Assembly (NCBI GenBank): GCA_018333525.1
Contig: JAGXTF010000043.1
Span: 18,418-82,417, forward strand
Length of the DNA: 64,000 nucleotides
From: Bacteroidota bacterium
GTDB taxonomy: Bacteria; Bacteroidota; Bacteroidia; NS11-12g; UBA955
Direction: 5' to 3'
Below, piece by piece: positions 45,801-54,240 of the stretch (positions are counted from its first letter, which is position 1; every line of letters starts with the position of its first letter). Position numbers and translations under genes: made by a program. Under the pieces are notes generated by a model. The model was not told the origin of the DNA. It was given only the letters and a program-made list of their open reading frames with translations, and made no database searches.

Positions 45801-48094
45801 AGCACTTTAATATCCAACTTGTAATTTCCTCCGTCCTCTACCTCTGTTTTCAACTTTCTGGATTGAATGGTTTTCACAATGCCACTGGATTGATTTGTCA
45901 AAATCCATTGAAATGAAGTATCCGTAAGACCCTTGTATGTGTGCTGTGCGCTAAGCTCACGGGTATCACAATTGTAATTCCAGGTAAATTGTATAGACTG
46001 GGGATTTACCTTGGTATCATAAGGCAAGCTGTCGCTGCATTTATTGGTATCGTTAAAGGTAAATAGCCAGAGTTCTTTAGTTTCTGAAAGTGCTCTGTCC
46101 AGATATTTATCTGTGTTGAACATCAAATTATTCCCTTTATCCAGATAACGCCAATAGGTGCTGGTATAATCGCTGCTTTTGTTATTCCCATGGAGGGAAT
46201 CGCTATTGCAAATGGTTTTTACAACACCATCCAGTTTTGGGCCTAATATTTTGGTTTTAGGCCTTTGGGTTCCATATGTGATACAACCATGTGAATGTGC
46301 CTCAAAGCCCCAAACACCCTCAGTATTTGGCGTATCACGCAATACTCTTTTTATAGAATCTATGATCTCCAGATCCTGTGGTGAATTTCCTTTCCAGGTA
46401 TATTTAAACTGAACGGTATCCGGATTGCGGATATCGGAATGGTTGTAAACCCAGAACTTTTCATTTCTGCACACTTTTGACGGAACTGAAAAAACGGGAT
46501 CAATTTTAATACCTCCGTCTATTTCCACAGTGGCTGTGTCTTTGCATCCTTTTGAATCTGTAACTTCCAAAATGAATTTGGTTTTTCCAAAAGTGGTTTT
46601 ATTGTAGTTATAAGAAGAATCAGATGACGTTCCTGAAAGTCCGGACCAGTTGTAATTAACGATTGGATGGGTTCCGCTGCCTTTATATGTGGCGGTTCCG
46701 GAGAACGGAATACAGCCATCCTTGGGATTAGCAGTAATTTCAGCTTTGGGACCTGTAATTATCACGTTTGCTGTATCCGCAGGACCAGAACATCCATTTG
46801 CAGAAAGCGGAAAGGCATAAAAGAAATATTTCCCATTTGCAGGTGCAGGAAACTTGAACTTTTCGCCGGGCTTGGATCTTCCTACAGGATTGCCATTGGT
46901 AAACCAGTTTAACTCCACATAGTCGGACCCGGAATTGGTAAATTCAATTGAATCCTTATCGCTTCTGCAAAATTCAACCCTATGTGGCTGAATCTGTACT
47001 TTCGGGGATTTGTAAACTGTAATGTAGTTTGTTCTCAACCTGTCAACCGTACAACCATCCCAGGTATAAACCAATCTTACAGAATAAATGCCTGCATTCT
47101 TGTATTGAATTACCGGATTTGAATCGGTTGAAGTTAATCCGTCTCCAAATTCCCAGTAAAATTTCGCCGTACTGTCAATTGGGGTGCAGAGATTTTTAAA
47201 TCCAAAAGAAACGCCCGGACAAATGGTTACCCGATTTGCCACAAAATCGGGAGCAGGTTTATTTAAGGATACAAAGCTGGGCATGGTAACCGAATCCATA
47301 CATCCATTTGCATCTTTTACTGCAAGTGAAATGTTGTATTTACCGAGATTATTAAATTGATGCGCAGGATTGGCTTGTGTTGAAGTACCGCCATCTCCAA
47401 AATCCCAGGCATATTGCAAGGGAGTTTTGCCACTTGCACTTCCTGTAAAATTAACCGTTGCCGGAGCCTGACATTTATTTTTATCATTCGAAGAAATGAT
47501 AATTTGCGGCAATGGAATAATATCTACATATTTTACCGATTTCAAGGTGCTTTGACATCCATTGGCATCGGCTACAGCCAGGGTAACATCGTATTTCCCG
47601 GGCAGTGTATATTTATATTCTGGGTTGGTATTTGTGGAAGTTCCACCGTCACCGAAATCCCATTTCCAACTAATGATTGACGCATCTCCTTCAATAGAAT
47701 TATCATTAAATGATAATGTGTCACCGGTACAAATAATGGATCTGCTCTTTTTGAATAATGCCTGTGGAGATTCAAAAACGGTTATATAATCCGTGCGGAC
47801 AAATGTATCTGAGTTGCCACTGTTATCTGTTGCAATTAATGTAATTGTATACTTACCGGAAATATTATAAACCGCTGAAGGATTTTCCAGTGTGCTCTCG
47901 TTGCCATTCCCCAGCTTCCACAAAAAGGAATTTGCTTTCTGGGATTTGTTTATAAAATCAACTTTTAACGGGTTGCAACCACTTACAGAATTGGATGAAA
48001 AATTCGCTACAGGTTGGGCTATAATCAGACAGCTGCTGCATAAAAACAGCAAATACAGGGTGATTTTGGGTATATTAACACAGCATTGTAACAT
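42824..48094 (-). CDS. Giant PKD-repeat protein with gliding-type (CHU_C, T9SS type B) C-terminus
   Basis: This is a 1756-residue secreted or surface protein. After a signal peptide (YLLFLCSSCLIIAQ) come at least four PKD domains in the first ~400 residues with the WDFGDGGTST..NP...Y motif (WKLGNGNEST, WDFGDGGTSTNTNPEYKY, WDFGDGGTSTQANPAHQF, WEFGDGLTSTDSNP) and two more near residues 1000-1160 (WSFGDNTFSNK, FDMGDGAVLD). A long Cys-bearing middle part is probably further Ig/PKD-like modules; fibronectin-III-like segments lie at about 1420-1640. The last ~90 residues (FFIPNAYTPNRNNLNETFHP, NRYGQKVYDRD) are the CHU_C domain sorting through T9SS. Such proteins are typically adhesins or matrix components. 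A TACATTTG element precedes it. Confidence 0.88.
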   Translation of the reverse strand: MLQCCVNIPKITLYLLFLCSSCLIIAQPVANFSSNSVSGCNPLKVDFINKSQKANSFLWKLGNGNESTLENPSAVYNISGKYTITLIATDNSGNSDTFVRTDYITVFESPQALFKKSRSIICTGDTLSFNDNSIEGDASIISWKWDFGDGGTSTNTNPEYKYTLPGKYDVTLAVADANGCQSTLKSVKYVDIIPLPQIIISSNDKNKCQAPATVNFTGSASGKTPLQYAWDFGDGGTSTQANPAHQFNNLGKYNISLAVKDANGCMDSVTMPSFVSLNKPAPDFVANRVTICPGVSFGFKNLCTPIDSTAKFYWEFGDGLTSTDSNPVIQYKNAGIYSVRLVYTWDGCTVDRLRTNYITVYKSPKVQIQPHRVEFCRSDKDSIEFTNSGSDYVELNWFTNGNPVGRSKPGEKFKFPAPANGKYFFYAFPLSANGCSGPADTANVIITGPKAEITANPKDGCIPFSGTATYKGSGTHPIVNYNWSGLSGTSSDSSYNYNKTTFGKTKFILEVTDSKGCKDTATVEIDGGIKIDPVFSVPSKVCRNEKFWVYNHSDIRNPDTVQFKYTWKGNSPQDLEIIDSIKRVLRDTPNTEGVWGFEAHSHGCITYGTQRPKTKILGPKLDGVVKTICNSDSLHGNNKSSDYTSTYWRYLDKGNNLMFNTDKYLDRALSETKELWLFTFNDTNKCSDSLPYDTKVNPQSIQFTWNYNCDTRELSAQHTYKGLTDTSFQWILTNQSSGIVKTIQSRKLKTEVEDGGNYKLDIKVLEENYGCTPSNTAYFKVNALPEGKPTVDIDRTNCYPIKLSLNDPTWNHWQKAEWMVGGNIIKDSLSQLKLNYHSHFDSLNIYLVREDSAGCGTMDTFRYVVHGFRTKIKSKTTGDICTESLIRFDGEILKKGAANYSYEWDMGYRISTGLFDTAIVKGSRKVTAKLTIRDDQGCESIDTLSVFAKNGKPVAAFTVSDTTAACPPLDVFFTDLSVSPEYPIVQRLWSFGDNTFSNKLQPGKLYIYPGKYSVKLIIANSAGCMDTAFIPNLVVINGPNGTYEFDKKEGCTPLELNLTTHLQGKIKNLEFDMGDGAVLDLDGKKHKYTRPGIYIPRLIIVDSNGCRFSPDPTDTIQVYANPDANFESKNVCDNQVYDIYQKSDMKGDSLSAMQWIVDGNSAGSLNPLTLGFKGVKNRNVELIVKSNHGCTDTTTGQFRVFTITPAMEPGKSEYCLGEDAIVKHTSVGDTFLASRQLWLDGILMPTGNEVLVPANRRGKIPAMLVVEDVLGCRDTAEFPIFIKVGDTLPTKPLTMLRTSVVNDFTTETKFNASIEPDFKAYKLYVWMQNSWQLRAYSENKNDTNLFVTQLNTLARSYCHRISQVNYCGMETDSTIIVPHCTVEVRAQGDSNAARVVWSPYSGWNVKKYHIWRKTDKENTFTLLDSVPGNITHYLDTAIYCHVIYDYRIEAFEQAGNLENSWSDTARAKPLHLIVVPAPEVWRTTVNDNLYTHTEWIAPRKPKFGIDYYTVYKYGNMGWETFKNHISADSFQINDFQTEVNRQYYTYSVQMTDKCGVKSELSNVGRSILLKIQEYTASGNAELTWTPYVYWNEGVQEYRIERSIGSSAFEQIGNVDGETLNYVDENLPKYCEKDFVYRVTAIRNQPLQKDSSHDAQSVSNYAEFAPPMRFFIPNAYTPNRNNLNETFHPDGIYFYKYDMKIYNRYGQKVYDRDECLNAWNGTYNGEIAQDGVYAYYIKAWDMKGKEFTFSGTIHLLR

Positions 48095-48134
48095 GATCGA
48101 AGATCAATAAGTAACACGAATGTCACAATTGTTA

Positions 48135-48142
48135 CAAATGTA
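48135..48142 (-). promoter_or_regulatory. -7 element upstream of the PKD/CHU_C gene
   Basis: TACATTTG on the minus strand matches TAnnTTTG exactly and lies 40 bases before the ATG at 48094. No -33 TTG is evident. In the surrounding 369-base gap (48095-48463) there is also a CCTGTTT/AAACAGG hairpin (48184-48205) without a T-run; nothing else is recognised. Confidence 0.4.
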
Positions 48143-48463
48143 ATGCTATAAACCGATGCAGGATATTGTATTACACCTTTAAGCCTGTTTAATTGACCAA
48201 ACAGGGGTTCCGATTTACGAGTTCAAAAATGGAACCTTCCTAAAATTCGAATCCAATATTAATTAAAAAACTACGTCAAAATTTTGTAAAAAACAGAAAG
48301 ATTTATGAAAGTAGTTTTTGACTCAATTCCAAGCTATTTAGAATACACCTAAATCTGCATGAGAATCGTTTCAGGGAAAAGGTTATTCCCTAAATTTAAG
48401 TGTAAAAAAATATTGAATTGGGCTAATGTGAATTTACTCCATTTAATTGGAATAAATTCCGGT

Positions 48464-51400
48464 CTACAAACCCGCTATTACTGCGGAGTTTATTATCTTC
48501 TTAGTAACTTTCAACACATACTCGCCATCTTTATCTCCCCCAAAAAAGCCATATCTGGGCAGGCTCTTTTTATCGTTTCCAACTGTTTTCATGGTCCATA
48601 AGTAATCCATCACTTCACTGGCCGTAATGTATTCTTTATTGGTTGCTCCATCCTCCAATGCTGCGATAAAACGGCTTGCAAATGGCGAATGTGAACCTGC
48701 AACCCCGTCTGCAACATAATTATTACCACCACTGGTTAAAAACTGTCTGCATGGAATATCCAATTGGCGCTTGATATACTCATCCGCCGAAATTTCATTG
48801 CCATCCTGTACGCTGCGATACTCATGCCTGTCATGCTTATCAAACATCTTACCTCCAAAACAAACATCCATTACTAAAAATACGTTTTTAGCCTTACAAC
48901 CGTCTAAAAGGTCTGCAATGCGCTGCTGTGGATAGTAAGTTTCATAGTATTTGTCGTCTTTGGGCATTTTGGATTCCGGACAAACGTAATATCCGCCCCA
49001 AACACTATCATACAAGCCATGCCCTGCAAAAAACACCATTAACTGATCGTTGGATTTAAAATTAAATCTTCGGATAAAATCCAGTTTTTCAGCAATTTCC
49101 CAACGGCTCGGATTTGGAATTACTTTTACCTGATATCCATAATTTTTCTCCAGCAATTGGGAGATAGAAGTTGCATCAAAAATCGGATTTTGCAATTTAC
49201 CCCAATACTGATATTCCGTGCTGGCAAACAGATAGGCGTAGCGTATGCCTTCGTTGCTGGAAGTATTTTCCGTTTGGGTTACAATAAAATCGCGCTGGCT
49301 TTTATTTCCAAATTCATCCACTGCTGTAATTCGAATATTTTTTACGCCAATTAATTCCTTTGGCAATTCAAATCTTCCATTAGATGATAGTACCAGATTG
49401 TAATTATTTGCCTGGGCAAAAACCACTTTGCTGTCGTCTGTAATTCTACCTGAATTCACACCTTTGGTGCTAACCAGGCTAATATTTTCTCCTCTGGTCA
49501 TGGTAGCACCAAACAATTCAATTTGAGGAGAAAAAGTATCCAATTGGCGCAATGCGATTTTTTGTTCGCCCACCACAAAATCATGCCCGTAACTTTGCAT
49601 CTCAATTGCATACAGTTCATTGTTTTCAAACATGTATGAAGCTGCTTTGGACACCCATTCCGTAGCAGTTATTTTTCCATCCTCCGCTGCAAAATCAAAT
49701 GCAGTTAGCAGAGATTTAGTTAATACCGAATGTCCTGCTTTGTTGTCTTCTATTCTGGCATTTTTTAATCCCATAAAAACAAGACTTCTTTTTTCATTAG
49801 CCAACAAACTGATATTGCCACGCTGGTACCATTCCCTCCAGTTCAATCCATTGCAATCTGCAATATGTATTTGCCTTCCAGCTGCAATCTGACCCAGATA
49901 TCCGTACAGATCATTGATTTTAAAAATGCCATCATTCAGTTGAATTCCCTCATCGTATGTATTTCTGGCAAAACCTGAAAAATAAAATACAAATACATCG
50001 TTTTCTCCAAGAGAATATATGGCAGAGTCCAGGGCTTTTTTTACATTTTCCAGTGAAGCATGTTTACCTGTAATGGTAAAATCAGATACCATATCGTAAT
50101 GCAGGTCTGCACTATGTTTCAGCTTCTCACCCAACATTCTGGTATCCGAAGCAGCAAAGGTGTCATTCATGCCCAAACCATCAGGTCCAATAAGCAACAT
50201 AAACATCTTTTTGGCATCGCGCTTTTCGCGCAGGGAAACTTCCAATGCAGATGAACGCGCCCGATATTCCATTTGGTGCAGGGTATCATTCAGCCAATCG
50301 TAGATGTTGGAAATATCAGAATAATCCGTAATTAAATTGTCCTCTCCCAATCCAAAATTCTGTGTTAATTCTGCTGAATATTTATAATATTTTAATGAAG
50401 TTTTATAATCCCTTAATTTATAATTCAAATAGGCAACCCATCGGTAATTGGCATGTATTTTATCCATCTCTTTCTCAGGGGTACTTTCCAATTGTGCAGT
50501 GGCAGCCTGCATTAATCTTAGTGCACTGTTATAATCTTCTTTGTCTTTAAGCGCAATGGCTTTTGTCTTTAAACTATCGGCAGTAAGTTGTTTTTCCCAC
50601 TTATCTGTAAAATACTGACGGTAGTATTTTTTTAACTCCCGAAATTCCTGTTCATTTAATCCACTTTCTATAAAATAATTAAAATCAGCTTCCAGTCCTG
50701 TTGCGTACTGCGAAGGAACTGTCATCATTTCAAAGGATTTTTTGTACAGGCGATTTGCCTCATCCTTCATTCCTTTTAATATCAGAACATGCGCCAAATT
50801 AATGTTTGACCAGGTTACAAATGAATCGGTCTCAAAAGCATACAAACAATGCGGATAAGCAGCTTTTACCCTTCCCAGTTTGGTCAGATTCCAACCTTTA
50901 TAACCTCTGGCATAAATATAACCGGTATCAATAGCAATAGCTGAATCCAGATATTGTATGGCCATTTCATTTTGGTTTTCATGGCTATAGGAGATGCCCA
51001 AATACAGCGCAATCAGCATTTTCTGCCGTGCTTTCAGAATTGGCCAAACTTCCAGCGCACTCTTAATGATATCCTTGTGCTTTCCATTGTTGTATAACTG
51101 AAAAATATATTGAACAGAAAAAAAGGAATCGGTTTTTATTAATCCTTCTTTTTTAGCCAGCGCTTTGAATTTATCGGATGCTTCCAATTGCGCCACATAA
51201 TTTTCCTCATACAATTTGGAGATCCTGTCCTGAGCAAGTGAATCGTTATTTACAATTTGTTTGTAATATGCACCCCATCGGGTAGAATTCTTCAGTAATC
51301 TTTCTTTGTCCATTAAAATAATGGAATCCATTACCCTGATTTCATTATTACCGGTATACCCATCATTAATTGCCCAGGTTATATACCTGTCCAGAAAATT

Positions 51401-52501
51401 AAATTGCCGGTTCAAATACCTGCGCGGATAGGTGTTTACATAATCCAGAAATACTTCCAAATCAAACATGGTAGTATTTCGCAGGCATTGCTCATAAGTC
51501 ATTCCATTAAACGGTCCGCTGGTAATTTCGGTTTGCATAATGGTGGAATCCACCTCATTATAATACACAATTGCGTCTTCAAAATCATGTAAAATGGCCT
51601 GCTTAATTATTTTGTCAAAACGGCTGGTAGATAAGGTCAGACTTGCATCTCCTGCAACATAATATCGATCACCGCGGTGGTTATAAAATTTGATATTATA
51701 TGCAGCAATTTGTGCAATATCACTTTCCAATAAATCTTTGTCTAATTCTGCAATTACTTCAAATGCATCGTCTTTATAAATGGTGTCCTTAAATTCATCA
51801 AATAAAACGATGTAACCCTTACTGGTATAGTCGGAAATTTCAGTTAAAAACCCGGTTCCTGCCTTTACAGAAGTTCTGTCTACATTATAAAATGTATCGA
51901 ATGTGGTGAAAACATCGAATTTGGAATTTTCTCTTAAACCCTGCGCCCTGCCGGATTCAATGGTTATAAAAAGTGTATCGCCGTTTTCGCTTTTTGTTAT
52001 GGAAGATGCTCTGGCAGTAACCCACCAGGCAGAATCTTTTTTGCCACGCGCAAATAAAGTACTATCGGTTTCTGTCCATTCCGGAAAGCTGAGTTTCCAG
52101 TCTTCCAAAAACACCATGTTGTACAAATAAAAACCAACGGCATTTCCGCTTTCCGTTTCTTTGCCTTTTAACCTGTAATAGGCTGCTGCCAATTTATAAT
52201 AAATGCTCGCTAAAGAATATTTATACTGTTTCTGAAAAATGCCGGCAATGTCGCTACTTACATTCGCAACAAATAAGGTGTCGTAACCTTTTTCTTTATT
52301 GTCGAATTCCGCGTTGATAATGTCCATCCCCAAATTCACCGTGGTATCGTAGAAATCCAGTGAAGTGTCGGCCATACTTTTCAATTCCAGAAAATGCGGG
52401 TATTTTTTTTTTGCAAATTTTGTAGACTGGGCATTTAGGTCCAGTGTGGCTGTCATTAATAGAAAAGACAACATTACTCCAGCGAATAAATGGGGCCGCA
52501 T
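48464..52501 (-). CDS. Exported TPR protein with two caspase-like domains, the first degenerate
   Basis: This 1345-residue protein has a signal peptide (VMLSFLLMTATLDLNAQ). Residues about 30-450 are of unknown fold, about 470-760 TPR-like helices. A first caspase-fold domain (about 790-960) has FYFSGFA where the catalytic His would be (Phe844) but keeps Cys883 in HIADCNG. An Ig-like linker (about 985-1070) follows. The second caspase domain (about 1085-1340) is intact: His1161 in FFAGHGLYD, Cys1214 in MDVCFGG. Both domains share closing helices (SVLTKSLLTAFDFAAEDGKI and SPFASRFIAALEDGATNKEY, each followed by a TASEV/TATEW-like segment), supporting duplication. Caspase (C14) proteases cut after Lys, Arg or Asp. 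It sits 23 bases downstream of an exported subtilisin, so the two are likely co-transcribed. Confidence 0.85.
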   Translation of the reverse strand: MRPHLFAGVMLSFLLMTATLDLNAQSTKFAKKKYPHFLELKSMADTSLDFYDTTVNLGMDIINAEFDNKEKGYDTLFVANVSSDIAGIFQKQYKYSLASIYYKLAAAYYRLKGKETESGNAVGFYLYNMVFLEDWKLSFPEWTETDSTLFARGKKDSAWWVTARASSITKSENGDTLFITIESGRAQGLRENSKFDVFTTFDTFYNVDRTSVKAGTGFLTEISDYTSKGYIVLFDEFKDTIYKDDAFEVIAELDKDLLESDIAQIAAYNIKFYNHRGDRYYVAGDASLTLSTSRFDKIIKQAILHDFEDAIVYYNEVDSTIMQTEITSGPFNGMTYEQCLRNTTMFDLEVFLDYVNTYPRRYLNRQFNFLDRYITWAINDGYTGNNEIRVMDSIILMDKERLLKNSTRWGAYYKQIVNNDSLAQDRISKLYEENYVAQLEASDKFKALAKKEGLIKTDSFFSVQYIFQLYNNGKHKDIIKSALEVWPILKARQKMLIALYLGISYSHENQNEMAIQYLDSAIAIDTGYIYARGYKGWNLTKLGRVKAAYPHCLYAFETDSFVTWSNINLAHVLILKGMKDEANRLYKKSFEMMTVPSQYATGLEADFNYFIESGLNEQEFRELKKYYRQYFTDKWEKQLTADSLKTKAIALKDKEDYNSALRLMQAATAQLESTPEKEMDKIHANYRWVAYLNYKLRDYKTSLKYYKYSAELTQNFGLGEDNLITDYSDISNIYDWLNDTLHQMEYRARSSALEVSLREKRDAKKMFMLLIGPDGLGMNDTFAASDTRMLGEKLKHSADLHYDMVSDFTITGKHASLENVKKALDSAIYSLGENDVFVFYFSGFARNTYDEGIQLNDGIFKINDLYGYLGQIAAGRQIHIADCNGLNWREWYQRGNISLLANEKRSLVFMGLKNARIEDNKAGHSVLTKSLLTAFDFAAEDGKITATEWVSKAASYMFENNELYAIEMQSYGHDFVVGEQKIALRQLDTFSPQIELFGATMTRGENISLVSTKGVNSGRITDDSKVVFAQANNYNLVLSSNGRFELPKELIGVKNIRITAVDEFGNKSQRDFIVTQTENTSSNEGIRYAYLFASTEYQYWGKLQNPIFDATSISQLLEKNYGYQVKVIPNPSRWEIAEKLDFIRRFNFKSNDQLMVFFAGHGLYDSVWGGYYVCPESKMPKDDKYYETYYPQQRIADLLDGCKAKNVFLVMDVCFGGKMFDKHDRHEYRSVQDGNEISADEYIKRQLDIPCRQFLTSGGNNYVADGVAGSHSPFASRFIAALEDGATNKEYITASEVMDYLWTMKTVGNDKKSLPRYGFFGGDKDGEYVLKVTKKIINSAVIAGL

Positions 52502-52524
52502 TACTCCTGCAAAATATTACTAAT

Positions 52525-54177
52525 CTAATAGATTAACAATTTCCTTACCAAATTCAGCCCGTTTGTATGGAAATAAACCAAATAGTAACCATTTGCAAGG
52601 CCGTTCGTGGAAATAATTATATTTCCCTGGACTCCTTCAACAGTTTCAAAGTCCACGTTTTTCCCTGAAATATCTGTTACGGTAATTTTGTTTGTAGGCG
52701 ATGCAAGTATTCCGGTTATATACAAAGGATCACCCGCTTTTACCGGATTGGGAAACATTTGGAAGGATGGTTTTGCAATTTTGGTAGCCCCGTATGTTCG
52801 GTCATGGCTATTACACCAGGCATTCATTTCTGCCCAAAACTTCATGGTATTCAACCTGCCTGAAGTAACGCATCTCCCGTTTAAAGCACTCAGAGAATCG
52901 GTGCCTTTCATCACCCATGTTTTCAATAATGCCGCAGCTGAATCCGGTTGGTTTTTTGCCAAAAATAAAAATGTGTCACAAACAGATTGGTAAATCAACG
53001 CAACCTCTCCGGATACCTGAGGTGCCGCAAATGAGGTCCCGTCTTGCTGTGCATATGGGCCACCGGTGCCAGCATATTTCAATAATGTGGTGGACATCAC
53101 ATGATATCCCGGTGCGGCCAAATCTACACTTGTAGTTCCAAATCCCGAACCCTTTACATTATCATCCGCATCGGTATTGCTAACCACCACCAAATACCGG
53201 CTGGGACAAGTACTAGGAATATCCCCTTTTACATCGACGTTTATATCGGTGTTCGTTGTTGCCGCCGAAGAAATAATGCCAAATTTCCCAAGGGAATCAT
53301 ACAATGCGCACCATATGGGATTGTCTGCAGGTTTCGCAAAATCTATCCCAATAGAAGTGTTTACTGCAATAATATTGGCACCTTTTTTTCCATTGCTGCT
53401 GAGGTATAATTTCTTCATCCGCAACACATATAACATGGATCGCAGCACACCAATATCATCGGTTGCAGCCTTTTCAGAATAGCAAACTACCGGCATCACT
53501 TTTACATTCCAATGCATTCCGGCCACCCCCAAATTATTATTCCCTTTAGCGCCGATTATACCTGCAATGCAAACACCATGTGCATCCAATGTTACATCGG
53601 TATAAGTCTTATAAATGCTGTCACCGCCATTCCAACCATAATAATCATCTGCATATCCGTTTGAATCATCATCCTTGCCGTTATGCGGTATTTCATTTCT
53701 GTTTATCCATTGATTTTCCAATAAATCCGGATGCAATGTATCTGAACCACTATCGATAATTGCCACGACAACCGTATCTCCTTTTCTGGTGGTTGGCAGG
53801 TTTCCGTAATTCCACAAAGTACTGGTTTGGGTGGTGAGCAGATATTTCTGTTGTGCGAATAATGGATCATTCGGAACAACAGCCCTGCTGGTAACTTTCC
53901 CCAATTTTTGATAAAATGCACACATTCCGGTTTGTTCCATTTTCAACAGAATTTCTGCTTTATTCCATTCGGAATTAAATACGCATTTATACAATCTAAA
54001 ATCCTTGTCTGCGCACTGAAATTTCAACATTGGAATACCCAGTTTCTGACGAAAATCATTGGGTAAAACATCCTGTTTTAATTGCACCAAAAATCCATTT
54101 TCCGGCATCGGAATATTCCCTTTTGCAACCATGATTTGGTTTACCAAAACAAAGAGTATGAAACAGGTGCGAAACAT
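52525..54177 (-). CDS. T9SS-exported subtilisin-like (S8) serine protease
   Basis: This is a 550-residue secreted protease. A signal peptide (about 1-20) and propeptide (about 25-100) precede an S8 catalytic domain with the full triad: Asp142 (AIIDSGSDTLHPDL), His200 (DAHGVCIAGIIGAKG) and Ser382 (DGTSFAAPQVSGEVAL). Residues about 470-550 are a T9SS type A domain (FQMFPNPVKAGDPLYI, LANGYYLVYF). It is first in an apparent two-gene operon with the double-caspase protein. A perfect -7 element lies just upstream and the terminator of the preceding operon directly beyond that. Confidence 0.92.
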   Translation of the reverse strand: MFRTCFILFVLVNQIMVAKGNIPMPENGFLVQLKQDVLPNDFRQKLGIPMLKFQCADKDFRLYKCVFNSEWNKAEILLKMEQTGMCAFYQKLGKVTSRAVVPNDPLFAQQKYLLTTQTSTLWNYGNLPTTRKGDTVVVAIIDSGSDTLHPDLLENQWINRNEIPHNGKDDDSNGYADDYYGWNGGDSIYKTYTDVTLDAHGVCIAGIIGAKGNNNLGVAGMHWNVKVMPVVCYSEKAATDDIGVLRSMLYVLRMKKLYLSSNGKKGANIIAVNTSIGIDFAKPADNPIWCALYDSLGKFGIISSAATTNTDINVDVKGDIPSTCPSRYLVVVSNTDADDNVKGSGFGTTSVDLAAPGYHVMSTTLLKYAGTGGPYAQQDGTSFAAPQVSGEVALIYQSVCDTFLFLAKNQPDSAAALLKTWVMKGTDSLSALNGRCVTSGRLNTMKFWAEMNAWCNSHDRTYGATKIAKPSFQMFPNPVKAGDPLYITGILASPTNKITVTDISGKNVDFETVEGVQGNIIISTNGLANGYYLVYFHTNGLNLVRKLLIY

Positions 54178-54185
54178 GAATTGAA

Positions 54186-54193
54186 CAAATTTA
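54186..54193 (-). promoter_or_regulatory. -7 element of the S8 protease gene
   Basis: TAAATTTG on the minus strand (exact TAnnTTTG) starts 9 bases before the ATG at 54177, implying a very short or absent leader. It directly abuts the T-tract of the upstream terminator (54195-54222). Confidence 0.45.
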
Positions 54194-54194
54194 C

Positions 54195-54222
54195 AAAAAA
54201 AAAGCCCCGGAAATCCGGGGCT
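54195..54222 (-). terminator. Rho-independent terminator after the TPR gene
   Basis: AGCCCCGGA/TCCGGGGCT stem (54203-54222) followed on the minus strand by a T9 run (54203-54195). It lies 18 bases past the TPR gene's stop codon. Confidence 0.85.
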
Positions 54223-54240
54223 TAAAAATCATGACAGAAA

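Noticed and set aside
48184..48205. Terminator downstream of the caspase gene
   Set aside because: The CCTGTTT/AAACAGG stem has no T-run on either strand and is about 260 bases past the stop.
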